Shown in pieces: positions 26,970 through 35,037 of a DNA stretch of 64,000 nt; within the stretch, counting starts at the first letter, position 1; every line of letters starts with the position of its first letter. Position numbers and translations under genes: made by a program. This DNA comes from Bacteroidota bacterium. GTDB taxonomy: Bacteria; Bacteroidota; Bacteroidia; B-17B0; Aurantibacillaceae. The notes beneath the pieces were generated by a model. It was not told the origin of the DNA, searched no databases, and saw only the letters and a program-made list of their open reading frames with translations. The stretch is from contig JAQZBQ010000003.1 in the NCBI GenBank assembly GCA_029237825.1, positions 62,001-126,000 of the forward strand. The letters are read 5' to 3'.

Positions 26970-27619
26970 AACCTTCGTTCGAAGAAATACAACTAGTGGG
27001 CGAAACATTCCTGTTGTTGCCACAGCGTGCTTTATTCCGTCCAGGTAAGGAGCAGTTAATTGTCAGCGACATTCATCTGGGAAAAGCATCCCATTTTCGA
27101 AAACAAGGAATTGCATTTCCTCCACAGAGCCATCTTAAAGACCTTGATAAACTTCATTATCTTTTAAATACCTGGAAGCCCTCATCGGTATTAATCCTGG
27201 GCGATTTATTTCATAGTTCATATAACAAGGAATGGTTATGGTTCAAATCATTACTAATGCACTTCTCTCAAATAAACTTCATTTTAGTGGAAGGAAACCA
27301 TGATATATTGGATAAAACGTTTTATGCCATATCAAATTTACTTGTAACTGATGTTTTGGAAGAAGAACATCTCATATTTTCTCATAAACAGCTTAATGAA
27401 TTAACAAAGCTTAATATTCATGGGCATATTCATCCAGGAGTTGAAATATTTGGGATGGCGAGACAATCCATACGCCTGCCTTGTTATTACCTAGCAAGGA
27501 GGCAATTTATTATGCCGGCATTTGGACACCTCACTGGCCTCCACGTTTTGAAGCGTGAGGATGATACTGTGGTATACGCGATTTTGGAAAATTCAATAGT
27601 AAAACTTAATGGCCGTTGA
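26966..27619 (+). CDS. Ligase-associated metallophosphoesterase
   Basis: A 217-residue calcineurin-like enzyme with the full metal-binding set: SDIHLGKASHF (D35, H37), LGDLFHS, EGNHD and HGHIHPG. It is the fourth gene of the repair cluster and overlaps the helicase end by ATGA. It may remove 3'-phosphate or other end blocks, or act as a nuclease, but the substrate is not known from sequence. Nothing on the plus strand follows; the next gene converges from the other side 10 bases on. Confidence 0.92.
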   Translation: MKPSFEEIQLVGETFLLLPQRALFRPGKEQLIVSDIHLGKASHFRKQGIAFPPQSHLKDLDKLHYLLNTWKPSSVLILGDLFHSSYNKEWLWFKSLLMHFSQINFILVEGNHDILDKTFYAISNLLVTDVLEEEHLIFSHKQLNELTKLNIHGHIHPGVEIFGMARQSIRLPCYYLARRQFIMPAFGHLTGLHVLKREDDTVVYAILENSIVKLNGR

Positions 27620-27629
27620 AGCGAAAAAA

Positions 27630-28193
27630 CTACAGGTATTGTTTTATCCAAACCTTAGCCTCTTCTCTTGAAGTAAAGATTTTTGAAGGAATTTTACTTT
27701 CAAATATTGGGAATACACGGGCTGTATTTTCATCAATTTTTGAACCGGTAACAAAAGCAATTGCTTTATAAAATTGATCAAACGAATCTTTCGTGTACTG
27801 AAGACCTTCCTCCGACAAGGTGGCCTCACGCAAATCAGTAATACAGCACAATTTGCCATTAGTAAGATTATCTTTGATAATCTCCCTGTAGTAATTCAAA
27901 TTTTCAGCTGTTTGCATATGGCTGGTAGCGAGTCCATGTAAAATACCGTCAGTATCAAACCAAAACTGTCCCGTTGGCACTTCCCCCGGTAACTCCCGCG
28001 CTGTGTTAGTAAAGCCGACAACAGTATTGTCTTCATTTTTTACTGCAGTAATTTCAATTTTTCCCAAAAAAATCGTACTGTTCTTTCTCATGCGCTTACC
28101 AATATGAAACGCCCGCCCTGTCCTTTTCGCCTCCTCCAACAATAGTGGTAAGCTGTGCCGATCTTGGAAGATAAAACATATTGATATTTTCAT
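27630..28193 (-). CDS. 5'-truncated PAS protein with C-terminal STAS-like domain
   Basis: From ATG 28193 the product has 187 residues. Residues ~5-70 match only the last part of a PAS/PAC domain (LPLLLEEAKRTGRAFHIGKR, KIEITAVKNEDNTVVGFTN), clearly parallel to the PAS units of the kinase at 14116-15678, but the first ~60 PAS residues are absent. The C-terminal ~110 residues (FWFDTDGILHG ... VWIKQYL) form a compact alpha/beta domain like the STAS-like units attached to PAS domains in Bacteroidota. It begins 29 bases after the UbiA-fusion stop. It is either an eroded gene or a reduced one; function is uncertain. Confidence 0.65.
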   Translation of the reverse strand: MKISICFIFQDRHSLPLLLEEAKRTGRAFHIGKRMRKNSTIFLGKIEITAVKNEDNTVVGFTNTARELPGEVPTGQFWFDTDGILHGLATSHMQTAENLNYYREIIKDNLTNGKLCCITDLREATLSEEGLQYTKDSFDQFYKAIAFVTGSKIDENTARVFPIFESKIPSKIFTSREEAKVWIKQYL

Positions 28194-28222
28194 CTTAAAT
28201 GAAAAAAAGGTTGTAGCGGCTG

Positions 28223-29740
28223 TTATTTTACCAAATTTATAAGTGGAATTATACCAAACCACATCAGGTAAGTTAACGCGGCAATTAAAAGTGAATCAAT
28301 TCGTTTTTTCGAATCTTTATTTTGTTTGTACCGAATTAACATTCCGGTTAATAAAATCGCATGAGGGATTATAAAATATAAAACGATGCTAAATATGGTA
28401 GTATATACTTCAAAGGTCGTTAATATAGTTACAGCCAAAACAGCTAGCCATGTAAATACAATGGCAAGTGATGAGGAGGTATTTGTTCCAAATCTTACGG
28501 TCAGCGTTTTTTTGTTCGCAAGTTGATCTGCGTCCTTGTCAGGAATACCAGCGAGAATTATAGATGGCAAAATAGATAAGAATAGAGGTAAACTTAACAG
28601 CCATGGAAAGGCATCTGAAAGGTGGCCACCCATAAAAAGATACCCGCTTATTACTAAGGAAAAGCTGTGAGTTATTCCTACAACAAGCTCACCCATCGTC
28701 CGGTAAGAAAATTTTAATGGCCATGCAGTATACCCAAGTGCCAGGATAATAAGTGAAGAACAAGCTATCAAAATTTCTAAATAATTGCCTGAAATATTAA
28801 CAAAAAGTACCGTTAGAAACAGGAATGAAAGGAAAAGTGCAATACTGATGCCTCTTTTGATTTCAGAAAAGGTTAATAAATCATCTACTATAACTCTTGA
28901 GCCCCCAGTGAATGGTCCAAAATACCGGTTTTGCTTATCAGTTAAATAATCTGCTTTTTCATTTATGAGGACTGTTGCTACTTCCAGAAAAAATATCCAT
29001 CCAAGGCCCATCCAGAATAAATCTTGTTTAAAATAATATCCTGCCTCATTAGCCCCCCATGCTCCCAGGCAATAAGCAACAATAGCCATAGGGTAAAACT
29101 GAAGTCTAATGGCTTTAAGCCACAAGCAGATTTTGATGGATATAAGCTGTCGTTTTGATAATGCAGTATTTTGTATTTTACTCGCGCGGGTCTCAATTTT
29201 ATTTAACCACTTTTCCCTTTGGCTTAACGTTGAGCTTTTTAAGGTAGCTAGGGTAACAATACGTGTCACATGGAAACCACAAAACTTAAGAATGGACCTC
29301 CGCAAACAATTGTGGCCTGGTGCACGATAAATTAAATTGTACACCCATGTAGGCGTATCCATTGTTGTGATGGCTTCTGCCGTTTTTCCTTTTAATAAAG
29401 GTTGATATCCAGTGCCCCCTTCAATTTCATTAAATGCAAAACCTTCAGTGAAAACCCGGTCGAAAAATCCTTTAAGTAATGCCGGCATTGTACCCCACCA
29501 CGTTGGATAGATAAAAACAACATGGTCTGCCCAAGTTAATAAAGACTTTGCATGATTAATGTCTTGTTCATGAAATTGTGCTTTAGGACTGTGATGTATA
29601 ACATTTGGATTAAAGGTCAGGTCGGCAAGGATCAGGGTTTCACTATGGATAGAATTTGAAAGCCCGGATACATAAGCATTTGTAATAGCCTCAGAAAAGC
29701 TTCCTTTTCTCGGATGCCCATTAATTATTAAAATATTCAT
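28223..29740 (-). CDS. Fusion of NAD(P)H:quinone-oxidoreductase-like flavoprotein and UbiA-type prenyltransferase
   Basis: A 505-residue single frame joins two enzymes. Residues 1-195 are a flavodoxin-like NQO/KefF-type domain (MNILIINGHPRKGSFSEA; FIYPTWWGTMPALLKGFFDRV), expected to bind FMN/FAD and reduce quinones. Residues ~205-505 are a polytopic UbiA-superfamily domain with eight or so membrane helices and two Asp-rich motifs, NEKADYLTD and DKDADQLANKKTL, which hold Mg-prenyl diphosphate and mark it as prenyltransferase-like (MenA/UbiA relatives). The link suggests coupled prenylation and reduction of a quinone-like or aromatic compound. No menaquinone gene is adjacent. Confidence 0.88.
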   Translation of the reverse strand: MNILIINGHPRKGSFSEAITNAYVSGLSNSIHSETLILADLTFNPNVIHHSPKAQFHEQDINHAKSLLTWADHVVFIYPTWWGTMPALLKGFFDRVFTEGFAFNEIEGGTGYQPLLKGKTAEAITTMDTPTWVYNLIYRAPGHNCLRRSILKFCGFHVTRIVTLATLKSSTLSQREKWLNKIETRASKIQNTALSKRQLISIKICLWLKAIRLQFYPMAIVAYCLGAWGANEAGYYFKQDLFWMGLGWIFFLEVATVLINEKADYLTDKQNRYFGPFTGGSRVIVDDLLTFSEIKRGISIALFLSFLFLTVLFVNISGNYLEILIACSSLIILALGYTAWPLKFSYRTMGELVVGITHSFSLVISGYLFMGGHLSDAFPWLLSLPLFLSILPSIILAGIPDKDADQLANKKTLTVRFGTNTSSSLAIVFTWLAVLAVTILTTFEVYTTIFSIVLYFIIPHAILLTGMLIRYKQNKDSKKRIDSLLIAALTYLMWFGIIPLINLVK

Positions 29741-29798
29741 ACCAGTGACGAATAATATTGTGCCGACTTAGAAATTTCCTGTGGACAAATTACAGATA

Positions 29799-29806
29799 CA
29801 AAACTA
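29799..29806 (-). promoter_or_regulatory. -7 box for the quinone reductase-UbiA fusion
   Basis: On the minus strand this reads TAGTTTTG, a full TAnnTTTG match, placing transcription start near 29792 and giving a leader of about 50 bases before ATG 29740. The -33 element is not clear. Confidence 0.35.
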
Positions 29807-29917
29807 AGCCGTCCGTTGCAAGGAAACTTATAAAAATAAACTTTAAGTTTACATGCTTTTTAGCCTGGTAGCTTTTCTTGATCAAATAATTAAACATTTC
29901 TTTTCTCATTTAGTAGT

Positions 29918-30522
29918 TTAACTTTGCTTATACGCCCTGGAATTTTTGTTGCTTCTGGAAATACTTTGTTTTTCATTAAGGGATGCGATGGAGTTGTTCA
30001 CTATCGCTATAGCTTCATGGAATAATTCTTTGTGGCCGAGGGTTAATTTTTGGAGATTTGATCGGCATTCAACTAAAAATATTCTGGCAAAGCCTGGATC
30101 ATATTTCACAATTTCAACTGAGTTATCAATGATATCGGCATATTTAATAGTTTGTGAGTCAGCACTGGTTCTCTCAAGTCGCATCTGCTCTTTCGCCTTT
30201 CTTTCTCGGCGGTTAAGTTGAGGATAATCTTTTTTAATATAAACGTCCGTTAGATCGACCACCAGCTCAAGGGTGCGTCGTGCTTGATCCTCTGGAAGAA
30301 GAGTTTTCAAAAAACTTCCATTTCGTTGCCATGAATGGCCGTATCTTCTAATACATCATGCAAAAGCGCAGCAGCTAGTATGCAAATGTCATAGGTAACG
30401 CGCTTGCAGGTATTCATAACCCTGATGGGGTGAACAATATAACGCCCGGGAGTGTATTTCCGCATCTGTTCACCATGAGCCTTATCTGCAAACTCCCTTA
30501 TTTGGTCAAGTATTATTTCCAT
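29918..30522 (-). pseudogene. HD-domain (RelA/SpoT-hydrolase-like) protein split by a one-base deletion
   Basis: Two adjoining frames make one protein. 30307-30522 (71 residues) carries the start of a SpoT/MESH1-like HD hydrolase: HPIRVMNTC and ALLHDVLEDT. 29918-30310 continues it (DQARRTLELVVDLTD ... KYADIIDNSVEIV). At the junction the minus strand reads GAAGTTTTTTGAAAAC: six Ts give a TGA stop, whereas seven would read ...EVFLKTLLP straight through. The rejoined protein would have about 200 residues, normal for small (p)ppGpp-hydrolase-like HD proteins. The lesion may be a sequencing error, a real mutation, or a slippage site; the gene otherwise looks healthy. Confidence 0.75.
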
Positions 30523-30642
30523 TTAAAGCCAGTAAAGGTCTGCTTTTATCTAAATAAACCCCTACAAAAATCAAATGAAACCTTATAAAAACCACGTTTC
30601 GTATGGGTTTCTAATTATTGCATAATTTTCTTAAATTGAAAT

Positions 30643-31082
30643 ATGGCGTTAAGTTGTAATGAAATTAAAAGACCGTGCTTAAGTTCTCCAACGAATGGAA
30701 AGATGATGCCAGTCTTGAAAAAGGCTTCTAACATTGTTCACGGAAACGCTTTAAAAACAAATTGGGAATTTATTGTATCAAAAAACGAGTTGCCATACAC
30801 AATTGGCGAACCTCCTTTCATTGGTTATCATTTGAGAATGATGAGCAAAAAAAAGAAATGGAAATGATTTTTGAAAATGCAAAGGGAACAAGTGGATTAG
30901 ATTATGTTTGTGCATGGTATGTTAGAGCACCGCATTTTATGCAGAATTCAAAAATTAAACTTCATTTGTTTCTACAAATTCCATTTCACAAGGTGAGAAA
31001 ACTGGGATACTATGGAATGTATTATTCAATAGGTCTAATAAAAAAATTCATTTTGCGCATAGGTTATAGTTTGGATTCATAA
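30643..31082 (+). pseudogene. Relic of a class I N6-adenine DNA methyltransferase (MmeI-like)
   Basis: Three successive frames carry consecutive pieces of one conserved methyltransferase. Frame 1 (to about 30833): NIVHGNALKTNWEFIV and GEPPFIGYHL, where EPPF replaces the catalytic NPPF. Frame 2 (about 30834-30957): NDEQKKEMEMIFENAKG and GLDYVCAWYVRAPHFMQ. Frame 3 (about 30959-31063): SFVSTNSISQGEKTGILW then KKIHFAHRL and a TAG. Each change of frame corresponds to one missing base. Only the central catalytic part (about 145 residues of a protein near 900) is recognisable; both ends are gone. It is a dead restriction-modification remnant. Confidence 0.75.
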
Positions 31083-31323
31083 ACGGAAATAGATAATCTT
31101 AAGAATATTAAAACCGGAAATAAATAAGTGAAGGAAGAAACCTTAGATAAACTTTTGGATTCGGTTACCTTTTAATAATCATTTAAAAGCTTTGGTATCA
31201 GAACATGAAATTCTGTCCGATCTTTCCTGAAAAGTTGAAATTTGATGGAGGAAATTGTCGAACACCCTCTTGTAGTAAAGTTCTTCACCTGATACTCACT
31301 GTTGAAAAGGGTCTTGAAGGAAA

Positions 31324-31364
31324 TAAAAAAAGGGACAAACTCAAAAACATTGGTTTGTCCCTTT
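31324..31364 (-). terminator. Rho-independent terminator of tmRNA
   Basis: On the minus strand GTTTGTCCC-type arms (31332-31340 with 31353-31361, extended by AAA/TTT) form a stem of at least nine pairs followed by TTTTTTTATTT. It begins two bases after the tmRNA 3' end. Confidence 0.85.
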
Positions 31365-31365
31365 C

Positions 31366-31733
31366 GGTGGACCCGGAGAGATTCGAACTCTCGTCCAAAC
31401 AAGGAATTAATATGCTTTCTACGAAGTTTAGAACATAATTGATTTTCGATTTAAGTCCGGCTTATATTCATACCAAACTTAAACTTAGATGCTAATATTG
31501 TTTCAGCTAACATCATCACAGAAACAATTTGCTAATTTATGATGCAAAATTCCCGTCGCTAAGCAAAGACGCTACGGGGTTTGCAAAGGTTGCTAAATCT
31601 TGGATTAAGCAGCCATAGCGTAAGAATTCTCTTCGCCGAATAAAAGTTTGAGAGTTGAGTTTTAGGTGCCATATCCACAACGCACCACCTGCTTACATAT
31701 CAATCGCGCTCGCTGTCAAAACCGGTCGGGCCC
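31366..31733 (-). ncRNA. ssrA: tmRNA
   Basis: About 368 nt. The 5' end GGGCCCG (31733 downward) pairs with CGGGTCC near the 3' end, including the G3-U70 wobble that alanyl-tRNA synthetase recognises. The D-like region reads GACCGGTTTTGACAGC and the T arm GAGAGTTCGAATCTCTC. The tag frame at 31637-31605 reads GEENSYAMAA then TAA, similar to Bacteroidota tags ending in YA(L/M)AA. The CCA end is not encoded: after discriminator A only CC precedes G. It rescues stalled ribosomes with SmpB. It lies 44 bases downstream of the serine hydrolase gene and may share its transcript or use an internal promoter. Confidence 0.95.
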
Positions 31734-31777
31734 ATAATGTTACTGATACAAAGATACATCAAATTCCTACCCTTCAC

Positions 31778-33316
31778 TTATTTATTTACTGGAAATGGAA
31801 AAAAATCATCACTAATTTTTGTGAAAATATAGGTTTCCTGGTCAATAAAATCATTCACTTTTATTTCCATTATACTTCCTACTCCCTTTGATTCAATTCG
31901 TAATTCTTTCGTTCCTAATGTGGATTCATCAGCATACTCTACCATTACACGATCTATATTGATGAAACGAATTTTACCATTGTATTGAGGATGAAATTCG
32001 AACCGTACAACAGCATAAGCATCAAAGGCTTCGATCGAAATTTTTCCATACACCTCATTCCTATAAATTCCCTCAATTTTTTTATAGTCCTTTGGTGCTG
32101 CACGGTAAGCATCAGCTTCAGTCTTTAATTTTATTATAGTTTTCTGTTCCTCATTATAATTCTGCATAAACCCATTATAATACATCGCACTCACATTTTG
32201 ATAAGACTGCTTGGTTAAATCATTTATGATTTGCCTGGATAATGCATCATAAAAATACTGACCATCACTATTGGTAAGAATCACATAACCCAGGTTTTCT
32301 TCTGGAATTAAAACCGTCTTACTTAAAAAACCATTTGCCCCTCCATCGTGTTCAACTACTTTTTTACCATACGCATCTTCCATAAACCAACCAAGTCCGT
32401 AGGTGCTGAAGTTTTGACCTTTACGGCTTTTTCCATTCACGATGGTATTTGAAACACGGGTTTCCTGTATCACTTTTTCAGGAATAATTTGTTTTCCGTT
32501 AAACACGCCGTTATTTAATTGAAGGATTATCCATTTGCTTAAATCATCAACATTGGAAGTGATAGACGCTGCAGGGCCTAAATTATCTATTCTTGAGGGT
32601 GTTATTTCCAATAACTTACCCTGCAAAAGGGTATAAGCTTTAGATGTATTTGGCGCGTTAATAAAATTGTCATAATACGTGTCTGTACTATTCATCCCCA
32701 AAGGAATAAAATAATGTGCTTTCAGATATTCATCCCAAGTGGTATCAGTAACTGCCTTTATCACTTCCCCCGCTGCAACAAATCCAATGTTACAATACCC
32801 GTATTTTTCACGAAAGCCATATTTAGGAATAGCATTTGCCATGTTTTCAACTAACTGTTTACGGCTTTTTGTAGATGCCCAATTCAATAAATCGCTTTGG
32901 AACGTTTCAAATCCTATTCGATGAGTCAACACATCTCTGATGGTAATATTTTCCGTGAGGTAATCATACTTCATTTTAAAATATGGCAGATACTTTTTTA
33001 CCTTATCATCGAGTTTGAGTTTGCCATAATCCTCAAGCAAAGCTAAGGAAGTTGCGGTAAATGCTTTCGAATTTGAGGCAATTTGGAACCTCGTGTGTTC
33101 ATCAACTTTACTTTTCCTTACAATATCAGTATAACCGTACCCTTTCATGTGAATTACCTTGCCATCTTTCACAATAGCTATGGCAAGTCCTGGTAAGTTC
33201 CAGCGTTGCATTTCACGTTGAATATAGGAGTCCAGACTATCTTTGATAAAATTTTGAGCGCTGGCCGCGGAAGTAACAACACAGAAAACCAGAATTCTAA
33301 AAAGGTGTTTTTTCAT
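31778..33316 (-). CDS. Secreted serine hydrolase of the class C beta-lactamase/PBP4* family
   Basis: A 512-residue protein with signal peptide (MKKHLFRILVFCVVTSAASAQ). The beta-lactamase-like domain has the SxxK nucleophile motif SNSK (S81, K84), the tyrosine motif YGYCN (near 166) and HDG in place of KTG (VVEHDGGANGF). A C-terminal ~120-residue beta domain of the DUF3471 type follows. Such enzymes are esterases, D-aminopeptidases or transpeptidase relatives rather than drug-resistance enzymes; the substrate is unknown. A TATATTTG box lies 20 bases upstream (33343-33336, minus strand). Confidence 0.9.
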   Translation of the reverse strand: MKKHLFRILVFCVVTSAASAQNFIKDSLDSYIQREMQRWNLPGLAIAIVKDGKVIHMKGYGYTDIVRKSKVDEHTRFQIASNSKAFTATSLALLEDYGKLKLDDKVKKYLPYFKMKYDYLTENITIRDVLTHRIGFETFQSDLLNWASTKSRKQLVENMANAIPKYGFREKYGYCNIGFVAAGEVIKAVTDTTWDEYLKAHYFIPLGMNSTDTYYDNFINAPNTSKAYTLLQGKLLEITPSRIDNLGPAASITSNVDDLSKWIILQLNNGVFNGKQIIPEKVIQETRVSNTIVNGKSRKGQNFSTYGLGWFMEDAYGKKVVEHDGGANGFLSKTVLIPEENLGYVILTNSDGQYFYDALSRQIINDLTKQSYQNVSAMYYNGFMQNYNEEQKTIIKLKTEADAYRAAPKDYKKIEGIYRNEVYGKISIEAFDAYAVVRFEFHPQYNGKIRFINIDRVMVEYADESTLGTKELRIESKGVGSIMEIKVNDFIDQETYIFTKISDDFFPFPVNK

Positions 33317-33335
33317 TATAAAAGCGTATGAATTT

Positions 33336-33343
33336 CAAATATA
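33336..33343 (-). promoter_or_regulatory. -7 box for the serine hydrolase
   Basis: The minus strand reads TATATTTG, an exact TAnnTTTG box, about 20 bases before ATG 33316, giving a leader of roughly 12 bases. Confidence 0.4.
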
Positions 33344-33402
33344 CAGGAATTAACATGGATCTATCCGGTAAATCGAAAATACCGGGCTCAGGAATAAATC
33401 TG

Positions 33403-33410
33403 TATATTTG
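33403..33410 (+). promoter_or_regulatory. -7 box for the AlaDH/saccharopine dehydrogenase-like gene
   Basis: TATATTTG matches TAnnTTTG; the expected start near 33417 leaves a 35-base leader to ATG 33452. It mirrors the divergent box of the serine hydrolase. Confidence 0.4.
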
Positions 33411-33451
33411 CCACTAACCCTGTTGTTGGAAGAACCAAAAACTAAGAAAGC

Positions 33452-34657
33452 ATGGCTAAAATTAAAATAGGAGTTTTTAGAGAAGAAAAAACACCTCCTG
33501 ATAAAAGAGTCCCATTAACACCCTTGATTTGTACTGAGCTTCTGCGTACCTATCCTGAGCTTGAAATTGTGATACAACCAAGTAAAATTCGTTGTTATAC
33601 AGATGAAGAATATCTGGCGTTTGGCTTGACCTTGCAGGAAGATTTAAGCGATTGCGATGTATTGATGGGTGTAAAAGAGGTTCCCAAGGATAAACTCATC
33701 CCTGGAAAAAAATATTTTTTCTTTTCCCATACTATTAAAAAGCAGCCGCATAACATTTTTTTAATGAAGGCGCTGATCGAGAAGAAAATTCAGATGGTTG
33801 ACTATGAAACCCTTACGGATAAAAATCACAACCGGATTATTGGATTTGGCCGTTATGCAGGAATTGTTGGTGCATACAACGGAATCCTGGGTTACGGAAA
33901 AAAATATGATCTATTTCAAATAAAGCCTGCGCACCTTTGCCGGGATCGGGCTGAAATGGAAGAAGAATTAAAGCGTGTAAAATTGCCTAATATAAAAATT
34001 GCTTTAACAGGTGGCGGCCGCGTAGCAAATGGCGCAATCGAAACCTTATCTGCATTAAGGATTCGGAAAGTGACACCAGAAGAGTTTTTAATGGCATCAT
34101 TTCGTGAACCGGTATATTGCCAGTTAAACCCACGAGATTATGTCGAAAGACCAAACGATCATAACTTTGACCTGAACGACTTTTTCCAGCACCCGGAGCA
34201 TTTTGTTTCTAAATTTTCTCCTTTTACAAAAGCAACCGACATTTTTATTTCTGCTCACTTTTGGGACCCACGTTCTCCAAAAATGTTTACAAGGGAAGAC
34301 ATGAAAGCCAGCGACTTCAGAATGAGTGTGATAGCAGACATTACCTGTGATATTGACGGTTCTGTACCTACAACATTACGGGCAAGTACCATCGCTCAGC
34401 CGTTTTATGGTTACAATCCCAAAACCGATAAAGAGGATGTACCGTTTAACAAGGAAACCATTTGCGTAATGGCGGTAGATAATTTGCCTTGCGAATTACC
34501 CCGGGATGCCAGCGATGACTTTGGTAAAGATTTAATGGAGCGCGTTTTACCGTTTTTATTTGAAGAAGATGTGGATGGTGTAATTGAAAGGGCGAGTATC
34601 TGTAAAGATGGTAGATTGACCAAGAATTTCGAATACCTGAGCGATTATGCTTATTAA
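33452..34657 (+). CDS. NAD(P)-dependent dehydrogenase of the alanine dehydrogenase/saccharopine dehydrogenase fold
   Basis: A 401-residue cytosolic enzyme. It begins like AlaDH/PNT proteins (KIGVFREEKTPPDKRVPLTP, with conserved Arg and Lys), keeps the substrate-loop FFFSHTIKKQPHN, and has a Rossmann segment (IKIALTGGGRVANGAIETL) near residues 185-203. The FSHT...Q region and length are closest to fungal-type lysine-forming saccharopine dehydrogenase (LYS1-like), and Bacteroidota homologues are variously named alanine dehydrogenase or saccharopine dehydrogenase. I favour an amino-acid dehydrogenase of unknown substrate. Monocistronic. Confidence 0.82.
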   Translation: MAKIKIGVFREEKTPPDKRVPLTPLICTELLRTYPELEIVIQPSKIRCYTDEEYLAFGLTLQEDLSDCDVLMGVKEVPKDKLIPGKKYFFFSHTIKKQPHNIFLMKALIEKKIQMVDYETLTDKNHNRIIGFGRYAGIVGAYNGILGYGKKYDLFQIKPAHLCRDRAEMEEELKRVKLPNIKIALTGGGRVANGAIETLSALRIRKVTPEEFLMASFREPVYCQLNPRDYVERPNDHNFDLNDFFQHPEHFVSKFSPFTKATDIFISAHFWDPRSPKMFTREDMKASDFRMSVIADITCDIDGSVPTTLRASTIAQPFYGYNPKTDKEDVPFNKETICVMAVDNLPCELPRDASDDFGKDLMERVLPFLFEEDVDGVIERASICKDGRLTKNFEYLSDYAY

Positions 34658-34705
34658 GCTCTGAAATTTAGACTAGTTTCACGCTGTGTGCAAGAATGAG
34701 AGGCA

Positions 34706-34990
34706 TTACTTTTCTACAAATACAAATACATCTTCATTATCGCGTTTCATGAGGTATTTTTCGCGTGCAAATGTTTCCAGACTTTTCTTATTATTTTGAA
34801 GTTCTACAATTTCCTTTTTATTCTTTTCAATCTCTGAAATATAATATTCCTTCTCGGCGTTTAGTTTATTGCATTTCCTGATCAGATCAAATTGGGTAAA
34901 CACATCGTTTTTATCAAAATATAAAAGCCAAACGAATAAACCGATGGTAACTAGAAAATATTTGTTTTTTAAAATTTTTAAAATAACCAT
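34706..34990 (-). CDS. Septum-formation-initiator (DivIC/FtsB-like) protein
   Basis: A 94-residue bitopic protein: one membrane helix (about 10-25, YFLVTIGLFVWLLYF), then a coiled coil (KCNKLNAEKEYYISEIEKNK) and the C-terminal TFAREKYLMKRDNEDVFVF segment typical of FtsB/DivIC. It joins FtsL and FtsQ in the divisome. It is divergent from the L,D-transpeptidase gene with 47 bases between start codons, placing two cell-wall genes back to back. Confidence 0.88.
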   Translation of the reverse strand: MVILKILKNKYFLVTIGLFVWLLYFDKNDVFTQFDLIRKCNKLNAEKEYYISEIEKNKKEIVELQNNKKSLETFAREKYLMKRDNEDVFVFVEK

Positions 34991-35037
34991 TTCAGAAAAA
35001 ATCCTATTTTTAAAAACAAATTTAATAAACAGAAAAC

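Noticed and set aside
21926-27619. The repair cluster as an undescribed defence system
   Set aside because: All four families and their association are recognised; it is interesting but not new.
31172-31438. Frames on both strands across the tmRNA 3' region
   Set aside because: They overlap tmRNA and its terminator and have no protein-like motifs.
31570-31585. GCTACGGGGTTTGC inside tmRNA as a ninth copy of the array motif
   Set aside because: It lacks the CCTT half and belongs to a tmRNA pseudoknot on the other strand; the match is short enough to be chance.
29741-31760. Genomic island or prophage at the tmRNA gene
   Set aside because: Decayed genes are present, but no integrase, phage gene or convincing direct repeat of the tmRNA 3' end was found.
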